From: Chimonanthus salicifolius
Lineage: Eukaryota > Streptophyta > Magnoliopsida > Laurales > Calycanthaceae
Length of the DNA stretch: 64,000 nucleotides
Direction of reading: 5' to 3'
Assembly (NCBI GenBank): GCA_013350335.1
Contig: CM023532.1
Coordinates: forward strand, 90,461,383 to 90,525,382
Below, piece by piece: positions 10,982 through 21,966 of the stretch. The translations under genes were made by a program, and so were the position numbers. Every line of letters starts with the position of its first letter. Within the stretch, counting starts at the first letter, position 1. The notes below the pieces were generated by a model that was not told the origin of the DNA, searched no databases, and saw nothing but the letters and a program-made list of their open reading frames with translations.

Positions 10982-13900
10982 TTACTCTGTAGTCTCTCTA
11001 ACCATCTCTGGTCCTGACAAGATAACCTCACTGGTCTCTGCCCAACACAAGGGCGATCTGCACGGTCGACCATACAATGCCTCATATGGTGCCATCTGAA
11101 TGCTAGACTGGTAACTGTTGTTGTAGACGAACTCAACTAGGTGTAAGTGATCTTCCCAGCTACCCACATGATCCAAAACACAAGCACGGAGCATATCCTC
11201 TAAGATTTGGATGGTCCGCTCCGACTGGCCATCTGTCTGTGGATGAAAGGCTGTGCTGAAGCATAACTGAGTACCCAGCTCTCTCTGTAAGCTCTGCCAA
11301 AATTGCGAGACAAACCTCGGGTCTCGATCCGAAACAATCGACACTGGCACTCCATGCAGTCTAACCACCTGCTCCATATACAACCGACTCAGTTTCTCCA
11401 AGGAATCAGTCGCCTTCATGCCAATAAAGTGGGCCGACTTGGTTAGTCTATCCACTATGACCCAAATGGTATCGTGCCCCTTGGGCGACCTTGGTAATCC
11501 AGTCACAAAGTCCATGGTGATGTGCTCCCACTTCCACTCAGATATCTTAAGTGGTTGCTCTACACCAGCTGGTCTTTGGTGCTCAAACTTGACTTGCTGA
11601 CACGTCAAACATCGAGCCACAAACTCAGCTACAGCCCTCTTCATGCCGACCCAATAATATTGTCGCCTCAGATCATGGTACATCTTGGCACATCCCGGGT
11701 GTACCGCAAATTTCGTATGGTGAAAGTGTCGTAAAACCTCCTCACGACACTGCTCTGGTACATACAACCGACCATCGAAAGTCACTGCACCGTCTGCCCT
11801 AACTGCACAACCATGTGGTCCGTCCCCAGCAGCCACTCGATCTCGATATCCCATTGAATCTGAATCAGTCTGCTGGGCTTCCAAGACTAAGCCATCCAAC
11901 CCTGATCGTACTACCACACTGCACAAGACCGCTGCTCTGGTCTCACCAATCAAGCTGGCTAGTACTCCTCGAGACTTTCGGCTTAAAGCGTCTGCAACAA
12001 CGTTCGCCTTGCCGGGGTGATAAGAAAGTTCGAAATCATAATCTCTCAAGTACTCGATCCACCGACGTTGCCTCATGTTTAGCTCTTTCTGTGTGAACAA
12101 ATATTTGAGACTGTGGTGGTCCGAGAATACTTCGAACTTCTCTCCGTAGAGGTAATGTCTCCAGATTTTAAGTGCAAAGACCACTGCTGCCAACTCCAGG
12201 TCATGAGTGGGGTAGTTCTGCTCGTGAACCTTGAGCTGCCGAGAGCCATACGCCACAACACGACCCATCTGCATCAAGACGGAACCCAGACCATCTGCAG
12301 AAGCATCACAAAAGACTGCATAGCCCAAACCTCTCTCGGGTACGACCAACACTGGGGCGGTCGTCAGTCTCTTCTTCAGCTCCAAGAAAGCTGACTCACA
12401 AGCCTCAGTCCACTCATAAGGTTGGTCCTTACGAGTCAATCTTGTCATAGGGGCAGCTATCTTAGAAAAATCTTGTATGAATCGCCGGTAATAGCCTGCC
12501 AGACCCAAGAAACTACGGATCTCGGTCACATTACGCGGTCTCGCCCAACTCATCACGGCCTCCACCTTGGCCGGGTCAACAGCCACCCCTTCCCCTGACA
12601 CCACATGTCCCAAAAACTGTACCTCTGGCAACCAAAACTCACACTTGCTGTATTTTGCGAACAACTTATTATCCCTCAAAATTTGCAGCACGGTCCTCAA
12701 GTGTTGCTCATGATCCTCCTCTGATGCTGAGTACACAAGGATATCATCAATAAATACTTCCACGAACCGATCAAGATAAGGCCTGAATATTCTGTTCATG
12801 AGGTCCATAAAAGTGGCTGGGGCATTGGTCACTCCAAAAGGCATCACAACAAATGCAAAGTGCCCAAACCGAGTACGGAATGCTGTTTTCTCTATGTCAC
12901 AATCCCGCACCCTTACCTGATGGTAACCTGATCGGAGATCAATCTTCGAGAAACATCTAGATCCTCTCAACTGATCGAACAAATCATCGATCCTCGGCAG
13001 TGGATACTTGTTCTTTATGGTCACGCGATTCAACTGTCGGTAATCTATGCACAGTCTCATACTCCCGTCCTTTTTCTTAGCGAACAAGGCTGGAGCACCC
13101 CATGGCGATGTACTAGGACGGATAAAACCAACCGACTGCAGCTCTGTCAGTTGCTTCCCCAACTCCAACATCTCAGCTGGTGCCATCCGATAGGGAGTGA
13201 CAGAAATTGGGGCGGTGCCGGGGAGCAAGTCTATAACGAACTCCACCTCTCTACGTGGCGGTAACTCAGTGAGCTTTTCTGGAAAGACATCTGCGAACTC
13301 ACATACCACACGGGGCATCTCAGCACCTGCTGGCCCCGAACCCTCCCAACTCAAACTGGCCACAAGTCCACCTAACTCATCTGCACTCGGACAAAAGGCA
13401 GCGTTCAGCCTCTCAACAAAGGTCTCGCCTGAAACAGTACTACCTGAAACCCTCCTGCGATAGCAGTCAATGACGACCCGGTGGAAACACAACCAGTCCA
13501 TTCCAAGGATAACATCAAACTCTGACATATCCAAGATCCGTAGGTCAAACTTAAGATGCAAGCCACCCATGGATAGAACACAACCCCGACAAATCTGATC
13601 TACAACTACCTCACTACCCAGAGGAGATCTGATATGTAATGGTGTCTTAGCCTTTACCACCTTCAAACCAGAACTAAGAGCAAAATCTAAAGCAATATAA
13701 GAGTGCGAGGCACCCGAATCAAACAAAACACGAGCCAAGGAACCATGAAGAACCAACATACCCTGCATGACTGATGGTGGCAAGAACTCCTCTGGCTGTT
13801 GCATTAGGGCGTACATTTTGCTCTGTGCTGACTGTTTGGGCCTACCTCGGCCTCTGCCCTTCTGCGATGGCGCTGCTCTCGGTGCAGTAGGTCGAGTCGA

Positions 13901-15112
13901 TGCCATCCGACCGTATCCATCAGCGGGAACCATCGCCTGGGTGGGCGCCACCACAACACCTCGGCCACCCCTCTGGGGACAGCCCCGCGAGATATGTCCA
14001 GCCTCCCCACAAGTGTAGCAATGAATGGCCCTAGGCCGCTGCTGAAATTGAGGGCAGTCCCTCCGAATGTGACCGATCTGGCCGCAGTCAAAACACTTAA
14101 CTGGCTCGGGCTGACCACCCACTACTGGCACAATCGAACCTGAATGTGGTCGCCCGGGAATAACCCCTCGGGTCTGATAAGGCGCTGGTCGCCTTTTCTT
14201 CCTGTCATGGCCTCTGCTCGGCTTATAAGTATTCACTGATGCTGGCTGGTAAACTGCGCCGCTGGATCTCATGATGGCGCCCTCTGCTATCAGTGCCCGC
14301 TGTACCACCTCTGCATAGGTAACGCACCTCAAAGGCATAACCATACACTGTAGAGCCGGGTGTAGGCCCTCCTCAAACTTGCGGGCCTTATCCTCTTCTT
14401 TCGCCACCAAATGTGGAGCATAGCGTGACAATTCCACAAAACGGGCATCATACTCCCGCACTGTAAAGTTACCCTGCTCCAGTTTAATGAACTCACTGAT
14501 TTTTGTTTGCCTCACTACTGATGGAAAGAACCTGGCTAAGAAGAGCTCCTTGAACTTGTCCCAGTCAGCTCGCCCCAACTCTCGGAGGGGCTCCTCAAGC
14601 CACCAACTAGAAGCCTCCCCCTGAAGGTGATGTGTCGCTAGAGTGACTCTCAGATCTGACTCTACAATGCCCAATGAATCCAGTAGGCGGTCCATCTCAC
14701 CCAACCACCTCTCAGCCTCCAAGGGGTTCGCACCCCCATGATATATAGACGGAAAATAACGCTTGAACTCTCTGAGCGCCACCATCTGTCTTGTTTCAAA
14801 CTGTCCAACTGCACGTGGGGGATTAATGGGCTGGTCGACATGCTGAGCTATCAGATCTTCTTGTCTTTTCATATTCCTTTCATATGTCTCGATCATCCTC
14901 TCGTACCGGGCAAACATCGCCTCAGGGTCTCGGTGTCCTTGAGCAGGACTCTCAACTGGCACAGGGACCACCGGAGGTTGTTCTACTGCTCCCTCAGGTA
15001 CTACCACCGGTGTGTTCTCCACCTCAGCTTGTGGAGTCTCTAATACCTCTGTAACCTCAGGCATCCCATACGGCCCTGGACGGCCTGCCCCATTGGAACG
15101 AGTGCTTACCAT
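10982..15112 (-). CDS. E2 gag-pol polyprotein (Ty3/gypsy, one premature stop)
   Basis: I chose the ATG at 15112 ([10 protein letters not shown]) because it is the first ATG of the long frame; the frame is open further upstream but has no ATG there. Order of domains: gag capsid-like block (residues ~70-290); two CCHC zinc knuckles ([14 protein letters not shown] at ~339 and [14 protein letters not shown] at ~362); aspartic protease LFDSGASHS (~462); reverse transcriptase with YRMAPAEM and FIDDILVYS (~785); RNase H with FCDASADG (~937); integrase HHCC (~1130-1180); integrase core with Asp ~1221, Asp ~1262 (SDRDPRF) and Glu ~1298 (QSERT). All catalytic residues seen are intact. A TAA at 10982 stops the frame just after the core. 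One polyprotein covers both gag and pol, with no frameshift. Confidence 0.95.
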   Translation of the reverse strand: MVSTRSNGAGRPGPYGMPEVTEVLETPQAEVENTPVVVPEGAVEQPPVVPVPVESPAQGHRDPEAMFARYERMIETYERNMKRQEDLIAQHVDQPINPPRAVGQFETRQMVALREFKRYFPSIYHGGANPLEAERWLGEMDRLLDSLGIVESDLRVTLATHHLQGEASSWWLEEPLRELGRADWDKFKELFLARFFPSVVRQTKISEFIKLEQGNFTVREYDARFVELSRYAPHLVAKEEDKARKFEEGLHPALQCMVMPLRCVTYAEVVQRALIAEGAIMRSSGAVYQPASVNTYKPSRGHDRKKRRPAPYQTRGVIPGRPHSGSIVPVVGGQPEPVKCFDCGQIGHIRRDCPQFQQRPRAIHCYTCGEAGHISRGCPQRGGRGVVVAPTQAMVPADGYGRMASTRPTAPRAAPSQKGRGRGRPKQSAQSKMYALMQQPEEFLPPSVMQGMLVLHGSLARVLFDSGASHSYIALDFALSSGLKVVKAKTPLHIRSPLGSEVVVDQICRGCVLSMGGLHLKFDLRILDMSEFDVILGMDWLCFHRVVIDCYRRRVSGSTVSGETFVERLNAAFCPSADELGGLVASLSWEGSGPAGAEMPRVVCEFADVFPEKLTELPPRREVEFVIDLLPGTAPISVTPYRMAPAEMLELGKQLTELQSVGFIRPSTSPWGAPALFAKKKDGSMRLCIDYRQLNRVTIKNKYPLPRIDDLFDQLRGSRCFSKIDLRSGYHQVRVRDCDIEKTAFRTRFGHFAFVVMPFGVTNAPATFMDLMNRIFRPYLDRFVEVFIDDILVYSASEEDHEQHLRTVLQILRDNKLFAKYSKCEFWLPEVQFLGHVVSGEGVAVDPAKVEAVMSWARPRNVTEIRSFLGLAGYYRRFIQDFSKIAAPMTRLTRKDQPYEWTEACESAFLELKKRLTTAPVLVVPERGLGYAVFCDASADGLGSVLMQMGRVVAYGSRQLKVHEQNYPTHDLELAAVVFALKIWRHYLYGEKFEVFSDHHSLKYLFTQKELNMRQRRWIEYLRDYDFELSYHPGKANVVADALSRKSRGVLASLIGETRAAVLCSVVVRSGLDGLVLEAQQTDSDSMGYRDRVAAGDGPHGCAVRADGAVTFDGRLYVPEQCREEVLRHFHHTKFAVHPGCAKMYHDLRRQYYWVGMKRAVAEFVARCLTCQQVKFEHQRPAGVEQPLKISEWKWEHITMDFVTGLPRSPKGHDTIWVIVDRLTKSAHFIGMKATDSLEKLSRLYMEQVVRLHGVPVSIVSDRDPRFVSQFWQSLQRELGTQLCFSTAFHPQTDGQSERTIQILEDMLRACVLDHVGSWEDHLHLVEFVYNNSYQSSIQMAPYEALYGRPCRSPLCWAETSEVILSGPEMVRETTE

Positions 15113-15349
15113 CGCCTGTTCACAAATTAAGCACCGATCAGCCTTTAAGTCAAATAAAGAACTAAAACCAAACACAGCTCAAGCGTCAAGATTCAAACCA
15201 TCCTACCAACACACAACAACAAAATCAGGGTGTCTAGTCCCCACCTCAAACTCGGTCTCATCTACCATACTTTGCGGGGGACGAACCTGGTCGTCAATCA
15301 TTAACAACTCTCAATTTAGCCCAACAGCACAGTCCGAGAGTGGAACCGC

Positions 15350-15361
15350 GCTCTGATACCA
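15350..15361 (-). other. E2 primer-binding site
   Basis: On the minus strand this reads TGGTATCAGAGC, two bases from the 5' LTR. It is the common plant site complementary to the 3' end of initiator methionine tRNA, which primes minus-strand DNA synthesis. Confidence 0.92.
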
Positions 15362-15363
15362 AA

Positions 15364-17822
15364 TGTAACACCCCATCCCGAAACGGGCGTGTTACTACCG
15401 ATACTAAACCGAGATATCACACATTCCAAACTACCGACATATTTTTTTTTCTAAACATCAACAACCATAATAGAAAAAGAGATGCCATAAGTTCAGTTAA
15501 CACGACAGTGCAATAGGTGGCTAGTACAGTCATCCACAACGATAAACAATATCCAAAATAAACACAAGGTTCTTTCTAATTAATAAAGGAAGGTAATTAA
15601 GCAGTCCGAAAGCATCATCGCCTAAGCCTGGTCTTGGGACCCGCTGGATCCCGCATCCATCGAGCCACCTGAAAGGCAAGGGGGTGAGTACTTCATACTC
15701 AGCAAGGGAACACATACATATAATCACACAACATATATCACACACTGCATATCTACCACCAAGGAATAACAAAGATCCACGTACATGGTCCCCACACAAC
15801 ACGCACTCGACCCACCGTATGGGCCATTCGGTAGGTACTCAATCTGGCCCACGACCACCTTATCTAAACAACCTCAATCCCTTAACCAATGAGCAGGCGA
15901 GCACATCCTCAGCCCATTCGGTCATCTAGATATCACAACTAAACCGGCGGGAGCTGTCCCTCACCGCTCCGTCCCTCGACCTAGGCGAGCACCTCCTCAG
16001 CCTACTCGGTCACACGAGGGTTACAACCCATGTCAGCGGGAGCTGCCCCTCACCGCTTCGTCCCTCGACCTAGGCGAGCACATCCTCAGCCTACTCGGTC
16101 ACACAGGGATCACAACTCATACCAGCGGGAGCTGCCCCTCACCGCTTCATCCCTCGACCCAGGCGAGCACCTCCTCAGCCTACTCGGTCACACAAAGATC
16201 ATCTCATTCATTCCACCTTTGGGTATCGGAACTACAACAGGCTTCTAAGGTTACCTTGGGTGAACCAACCTTCAGCCCGATGGCCTATCAAGGGTTGACA
16301 CGACTACTTCCCCAACGGATCCCTATTCCCCACATCCAATCACAAGGCGGTACACATCCCTTCACGCATTCGCCGCGTGGCCCCACATAACCCTAATGTT
16401 ACTTAATGTCCAAGCCCCTCCGACATTCCACACATCCGACAAATGCATGAATGATTAACAATAGGCATATGCAAGTACAAGTAATAATAGACATATTCTC
16501 AATGAAGCGACATCGAATTCTAGACGATCAGGTATACTACAGTCTACCATATACTAGCATGTTGATATTTCATCATGTTGTCAATCAATCGCATCCAAAT
16601 TACTTAATCATGCATAACTGGTATAACATCAAGTTCATCTATCATTCTCACATCATTATCGGACGCGGATACACAGAGTGGTCCCCTCACCGCATACTTA
16701 TCTGAACGGTTCCCTTGCCGAACGGTAGAACTAGATATAAGGGGTCCCATTCTGCGCATTCCGCATCCACATAATTCGAAGATAAATAAATGCAGAAATG
16801 TGTATGCTAAAAGTGTGTTAGTTCCCTCACCGGTGTGCGTTTGAAAATTAATCGCGAGAAGGCGGGTCCGTTGGTTTGAAGGGGGCTCGATCTGAAGAGA
16901 TAAGAGCACAGAATAAGTAAAGGAGATAAAACAGGCTAAACTAAGCTCGAACTGAAAAATGGGCCCGAACTGGGCCGGGCCTAAAATCGGGCCCGAAATG
17001 GGCCGGGCCTGAAACTGGGCCGGGCCCAAAGCTGGGCTGGGCCTGGAACTGGCCCGAGCCCAAAACCGGACCGGGCCGAGCTGGGTCAAGGGCGAGCCGA
17101 GCCGGGCCCGGCTCAGCGGGGCCCACACTCGAACTCAGCTGAGCCAACTCGGCTGCTCAGCTGAGCCAACTCAGCTGCTCAGCCGAGTTGACTCGGCTGC
17201 CCAGCCGGAGGGGAAAGAGGAAGAGGGGAAAAAAACGCCGGAAAGAGAGGAAGAAGAAGGAAGAGGGAAAACCGAAGGGGGTCGGGAAAATCCATCGAAA
17301 AACCGGGTAAAATCAGAGGGAAATCGGAGAGAGGAAAGGAAAAGTCGATGAAAACCGAGGTGGGCTCGGGGAAGAGGGAAAAACCGACGGGAAAAGGGAA
17401 GGTGGAAGAGGAGGGGAAGAAGATACCCCGGTCGGGCGGTGACGGCGGCTCCGAGACGCCGGTCGTCGGGGCGAAGGGGAGAGAGAGCCGGAAAACGAGG
17501 GAAGAACCAGGGAGAGGGAGAAGACGGGCGGCCGAGAGGGAGAAAGAGGAGGCAGCAGCAGGGCGCCGCGGCACTGTAGCTGCGTGCTACAGTGCGCGGC
17601 GAAGAGGATGCTTTTAAGGGGAGGGTTTAGGGTTTCACTCTTTCTGTTTTTTTTTTTTTTTTTTTTTTCTTTTGACAAGGTATTAACTAGTTTAAATTAC
17701 TAAAATGCCCCTTCGAGCTTCTAAGCTCGGGGTCGGGCGAGACAAGGCCTACAACAGGATTCATCCCCTCCCCACTGCTACTGAGACCCTAAAATCCCGA
17801 AAAATCGGGTCGGGTCGCTACA
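15364..17822 (-). repeat. E2 5' LTR
   Basis: 2459 bp, the same length as the 3' LTR. The few differences include single substitutions near 15795 and 16726, a one-base indel near 16997, one fewer A near 17232 and a T-to-C in the T run near 17665. Transcription of E2 would start in this copy and run leftward. Confidence 0.95.
15897..16194. repeat. 89-bp tandem repeat in E2 5' LTR
   Basis: This is the counterpart of 8493..8790, with the same unit boundaries and copy number. The identical number fits a recent insertion. Confidence 0.85.
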
Positions 17823-17850
17823 GGGGGGGGGGGGGGGGGGGGGGGGGGGG
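17823..17850. repeat. 28-base G run at E2 insertion point
   Basis: An unbroken run of 28 G follows the E2 5' LTR, and 10 G (7950..7959) precede its 3' LTR. Part is the target duplication. E3 has no such run in the matching leader, so it arose in E1. Run length is prone to sequencing error. Confidence 0.85.
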
Positions 17851-18199
17851 AAATGCTAAGTAAACATACTTTGTTTTGGGGAGGAAAACTTCTTAAGTAT
17901 TGTTTCTCATTTTGTGGGAAAATTACCAAATAAGCACACTTGGTTTGAGGGAAAACTTCCCAAATATCAAATTTTCCTTTTTAATTATGGGAAACCGGGG
18001 AGATTTTCCTATTTTGCTACGTTTGATAGATCTAACTTAGAGTGATTGTTCTTCCCTTGCTATCGAAGTAAATTAACCCGGCCCCCGTGCAGCGAACTTT
18101 GAAGAGTCGGTCAGTTGGGATTATTATCCGTCAGTGAGACGTGAAACTGTCTTAATCATACTTCGAGAAATTCCTTCTTCCGATTTCGCTCTGATACCA
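17851..18199 (-). other. E1 leader and primer-binding site
   Basis: This is untranslated sequence between the 5' LTR and gag; the remainder, 7898..7954, lies beyond E2. The primer-binding site TGGTATCAGAGC (minus strand) is at 18188..18199, two bases from the LTR, and matches initiator Met tRNA. No gene is seen here. Confidence 0.85.
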
Positions 18200-18201
18200 A
18201 C

Positions 18202-21200
18202 TGTAGCGCCCACCCCTTTTCACCAAAATCAGAGTCTATATATATAATTTTTTTTTTAAATAAAGAGTGACAAAGGGCGTGGACGTCACGACGCGAGTTA
18301 AGTCCGAGCTTCTAAAGGCCGGCCCCTAACTGGCCAACCCTATGTGCACGTGGAACGAAGTCCATGAGAACGGTTCACACGTAGACGTAAGCTCGCGGAA
18401 TATAACTTAATGCGGAACATTATAATAGAGACTATCCTACCAGTTTTAGATAGCTAGGAAGTACGGCGCTTAAATTACTAAAATACCCTAAAATTCATAA
18501 TTATATCTGAAAATGAAAATGTTCAAAGTAAAGACCAAACCATAGTAAGAAATATAAATTATGCAGTCCGACGAGCTAGGCTACTCAATTACATATTCCA
18601 AAATAAATTTAAATAAACTAAGTAGCCCACTTCCCCAAGCTCCTACGCTTGGCTCCCATCGCGTCCTTCGTTTCCGCCATCTCCTGCGTCATTAGCTAGG
18701 GTAGAAGTAGGGCGTTAGACAACGCGCCCAGTAGGACTCCGAGTAGGGCTAACATATGGATTAGTGATAACAAGCACGTAGGAAATAATATAATGAAAAA
18801 CCATAAAATGAATGCCATGCCATGGGTGTTTTATGTCATGAGTCCCACCCATCATCCATACCATCATGATGGCATATCCCTCTTGATGGAGAAACCTCAT
18901 CAAGTTATAAACAATCACCAATTATCCCCCTTGATGGCGAGGCCTCATCAAGGTGTCCCCATGTTTGCTTCTCGGTCGCCCCGACGGAGCATGGACTCCG
19001 GTTATATCTCAACACAATCAATATATCCCCATGTTTGCTTCTCGGTTGCCCCGACGGAGCATGGACTCCAGTTTCATTATTTTCCCGCCCATGCCATGCA
19101 TGAGATGTAGGTGCATTATGCTATGTAATATATATAATTTGTAGCCTTCATATATAATTCATAGCCTAATCATATAAATCATAGCCTGGCAATATGCCAT
19201 ATAATATATATAAATCATAATCTTAAAACCCATCATAAAACAAATCATATAAATTACCAAAATAAATCACAGGAACCATCACATAACACGTAAATCCATG
19301 GTTTACAAAAGGTAGGAATCCTACCGAATACCGACTAGCGTCCCTTTTACGTTTCTGTTCCCGAATTCTGGTCGCCGATCGCTCACCAATTGCGATGTCC
19401 GGTACCTTATTACATATTAATAATCAGCCCATGTTTTTAACCATTTAAGTCCATTAATCATACCTTAGCGGGGTTCGGCCATACCCCATGACCGAACCTC
19501 ACTATCTAGGTTTCGTGGGTCCCATTTAGTCCATTAGATATTTCAATCACATGAGTCTAAAAACCAGCCATCCTAGACTTCATAGAACCACACATAAGGT
19601 CATCTTTAAAGCTTTTAAGTCTATGATCATCCCCCATGGGGTTCTTCATTTTGGCCATTATTTACGGTTTTGCCACTACCTCTTTTCCATGGTTAATCAC
19701 TCACTTAACCATGTACATTTTTGTTCATAACTGATCCATACACTCAAATCCATTAGTGACCCATTTAATCATGCCATAACATCGTTAAAACAGCCATTTT
19801 TCTTAACTTAATCCTCATTAATTAAACACATACATAAACCCCTCCTTAGCCCATAAAAATGACTTATAATTAAATCATCATTCTTAGACACATCTTGAGT
19901 TCATAATTGATCCATCAACCATGTCATAAGATCATTAACATTAGCCATTTAATGAACCTAATCCTTGTTCATTTAAACACATATATAGTCCCATACTTAG
20001 CCCATCAATTGTCTTGTAAAATGGGTCATGGGTTCGGCCATACACCATGGCCGAACCCATGATGTCTTTCTCCCCATTTTTCTTGGATCCACCATAATTC
20101 TTTCCATGAGGAGATTTCATCAAACATTTAAATCACCCCTTTGATCAACATTAGGTTCATCTCTTGAGCCAATCAAAACTACTAACATTCCCCATCTTTT
20201 ATTTTCCATATTTTACACCCCTTAGCATTACAAATACATCACCATAAGGTTCAAAAGCATTTCCTCCATAAAGCTCTCCATGGTTTTATTTTTTAAAAAC
20301 ATTATTTCCATCCCTTTAAAACCTTATTTATAATACTTAAAATCTATTTAAAGACAATGCACCTTCTCCATCATTTCTATAATTTTACACCCATTAAATC
20401 CACCACTTCATCACCATAGGGTTCGGCCATACACCATGGCCGAACCCATGGTTCGTGGTTCATTCTTTTCCACCACTTTTGAGGCCATTAAAAATCATTA
20501 ATATCCTCCATAATTTTTCTTCATTAAAACTCTTTAAACTTCACAAACATTTACTCATTAACACCTTAAAATCATGAATCACCCTTCCATGGTTTTGATC
20601 TTAAAAACCCCATTTAAATTTACTTAATTACTCACCATGATTCCTTCCAAAAATCACACACATCCATGCTTAAATAAATTTTTAATATATAATGTCCTTA
20701 ATGCATCTTCTCCTTTTCCTTCCCTAATTTACCCATTTAGGGTTTGTCCACTTTTTCATCCTTTCATTGGATGGATTTGAGATCCAAGGCCCATGACAAT
20801 TTGGCCACCATTAAATCCAAGAAGAATGGACCCCAAATCTTAGACCTTAACAAAATCCAACCTCTTGTTTAGAAATACTTACAATCCGACGGCTCCTCCG
20901 ACTTTTCCTTTTCTCCACTTGAACCCTTAGCCTTTCTCTTCTCTTCTTCTCCTTGATTGGTCGGCCAAGATGAGCTTGATCAATGGTATCCCCAATGCTT
21001 GGGTTCGGCCAACATGGGGTGTGTTTGAGAGAGGGAGAGGAGGAGAGGATAAGAAAAATGTCTAACCTCCTTGGTCTTGAGGTGGTGATGGTTGGCCAAG
21101 CTTGATCTTTCCGTTCTTCTCTTTTTCTCTTCTAAGTTTTCTTCTTTTCTTCTGCTTGGAGGTGAGGGACGGCAATGAGAGAGGAAGAGAGGGAGAAATT

Positions 21201-21966
21201 GAAATGAGAATGGGATTTGAGAGATGAGATGAAAACCATCACCTTTTGGTTGCTTAAGTTATACTCAACCATTAATTTTTCCCACCAACCACATGGGCTA
21301 ACGTGCATTAGTGGTGGTAGTTGGGATAAAACCACCACCCTAAGCCCATGGTTTATTTTGTGTTTCTTTGGGTGGTTTTGGTCTTCCAACTTTGACCATT
21401 TGACCACCATTTGATTAGATTAATTAATTAGTTAATTGGATCATTACTTAGGTTAATTAATTCCCACTTAACCTAATTCCACTTTCTTAAATTCCCTCCA
21501 TGTATCCGCCCATGGTTGACCAATTCAACCATGGTGGCTGACCCCACCAATCCTTAGTCCACACGCCACCTCACTTGGTGAGGTGGAGGTGGGTCCCAAT
21601 CGGCCATGTCACCTTGGTCAATTCATCACCAACTTAGATGATTTAAATTTAATCCATTTTCAACTACTTGGATCACCGTTGGGCCCATTTACCTTATTTT
21701 CTTCCCTATTTACCTTAGACTTTACATCATCTTGATCCATTGGGTCCCAAATGGGTATTGGGCCCAATTTGACCATCCTTGGCCCAATTGACCATCGTTG
21801 ACCCAATTAAGTGAACTCATTCCAATCCATGGCCCATTGGACCACACTTGGGCCTTTGTCAAAATTTTGATCCATTCACCATTTATTCCATCAAATTTCC
21901 AAATTTCCATCATTAAAATAAATAATATCCACATTTACACTGATTTAAAAAGTCCGGGCTGTTACA
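18202..21966 (-). repeat. E1 5' LTR (complete, 3765 bp)
   Basis: On the plus strand it begins TGTAGCGCCCACCCC and ends GGGCTGTTACA. Its first ~250 bases (the 3' end of the LTR in the coding sense) form the conserved family block with GGACGTCACGACGCGAG. It holds the two-copy tandem repeat (18957..19070), GGTTCGGCCAT-type palindromes near 19474, 20033 and 20421, and the CATGGTTGACC/CAACCATGG palindrome near 21510. No gene is seen. Confidence 0.93.

Larger units (their letters stand above)
7960..17822 (-). mobile_element. E2: complete young Ty3/gypsy retrotransposon nested in E1
   Basis: Two 2459-bp LTRs (7960..10418 and 15364..17822) begin TGTAACACC and end GCTACA. They flank a 4945-bp internal region with a primer-binding site, one gag-pol frame and a polypurine tract. 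It is flanked by GGGGG on both sides (7955..7959 and 17823..17827), inside a G run of the E1 leader. By eye the LTRs differ at about four bases and a few single-base indels, i.e. roughly 0.2%, so the insertion is recent. Its sequence and LTRs are unrelated to the E1/E3/E4 family except at the protein level. Protein motifs fit a chromovirus, probably Tekay/Del-like. Confidence 0.95.
1..21966 (-). mobile_element. E1: Ty3/gypsy LTR retrotransposon, left-truncated by window, carrying nested E2
   Basis: The element reads right to left. Its 5' LTR is at 18202..21966, a primer-binding site lies just left of it, gag-pol runs from 7897 to 3473, a polypurine tract is at 3375, and the 3' LTR is 1..3374. 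The first ~440 bases of that LTR lie outside the window. Internal length without E2 is about 5.0 kb, normal for gypsy elements, but the ~3.76-kb LTRs are unusually long. The right flank begins AATTG; the matching left target duplication cannot be seen. The flanking DNA is a related LTR in the opposite orientation (E9). The two LTRs differ by a few percent and by tandem-repeat copy number, so the insertion is not recent. Protein motifs suggest a chromovirus (Tekay/Del-like); the clade is an inference. Confidence 0.93.
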
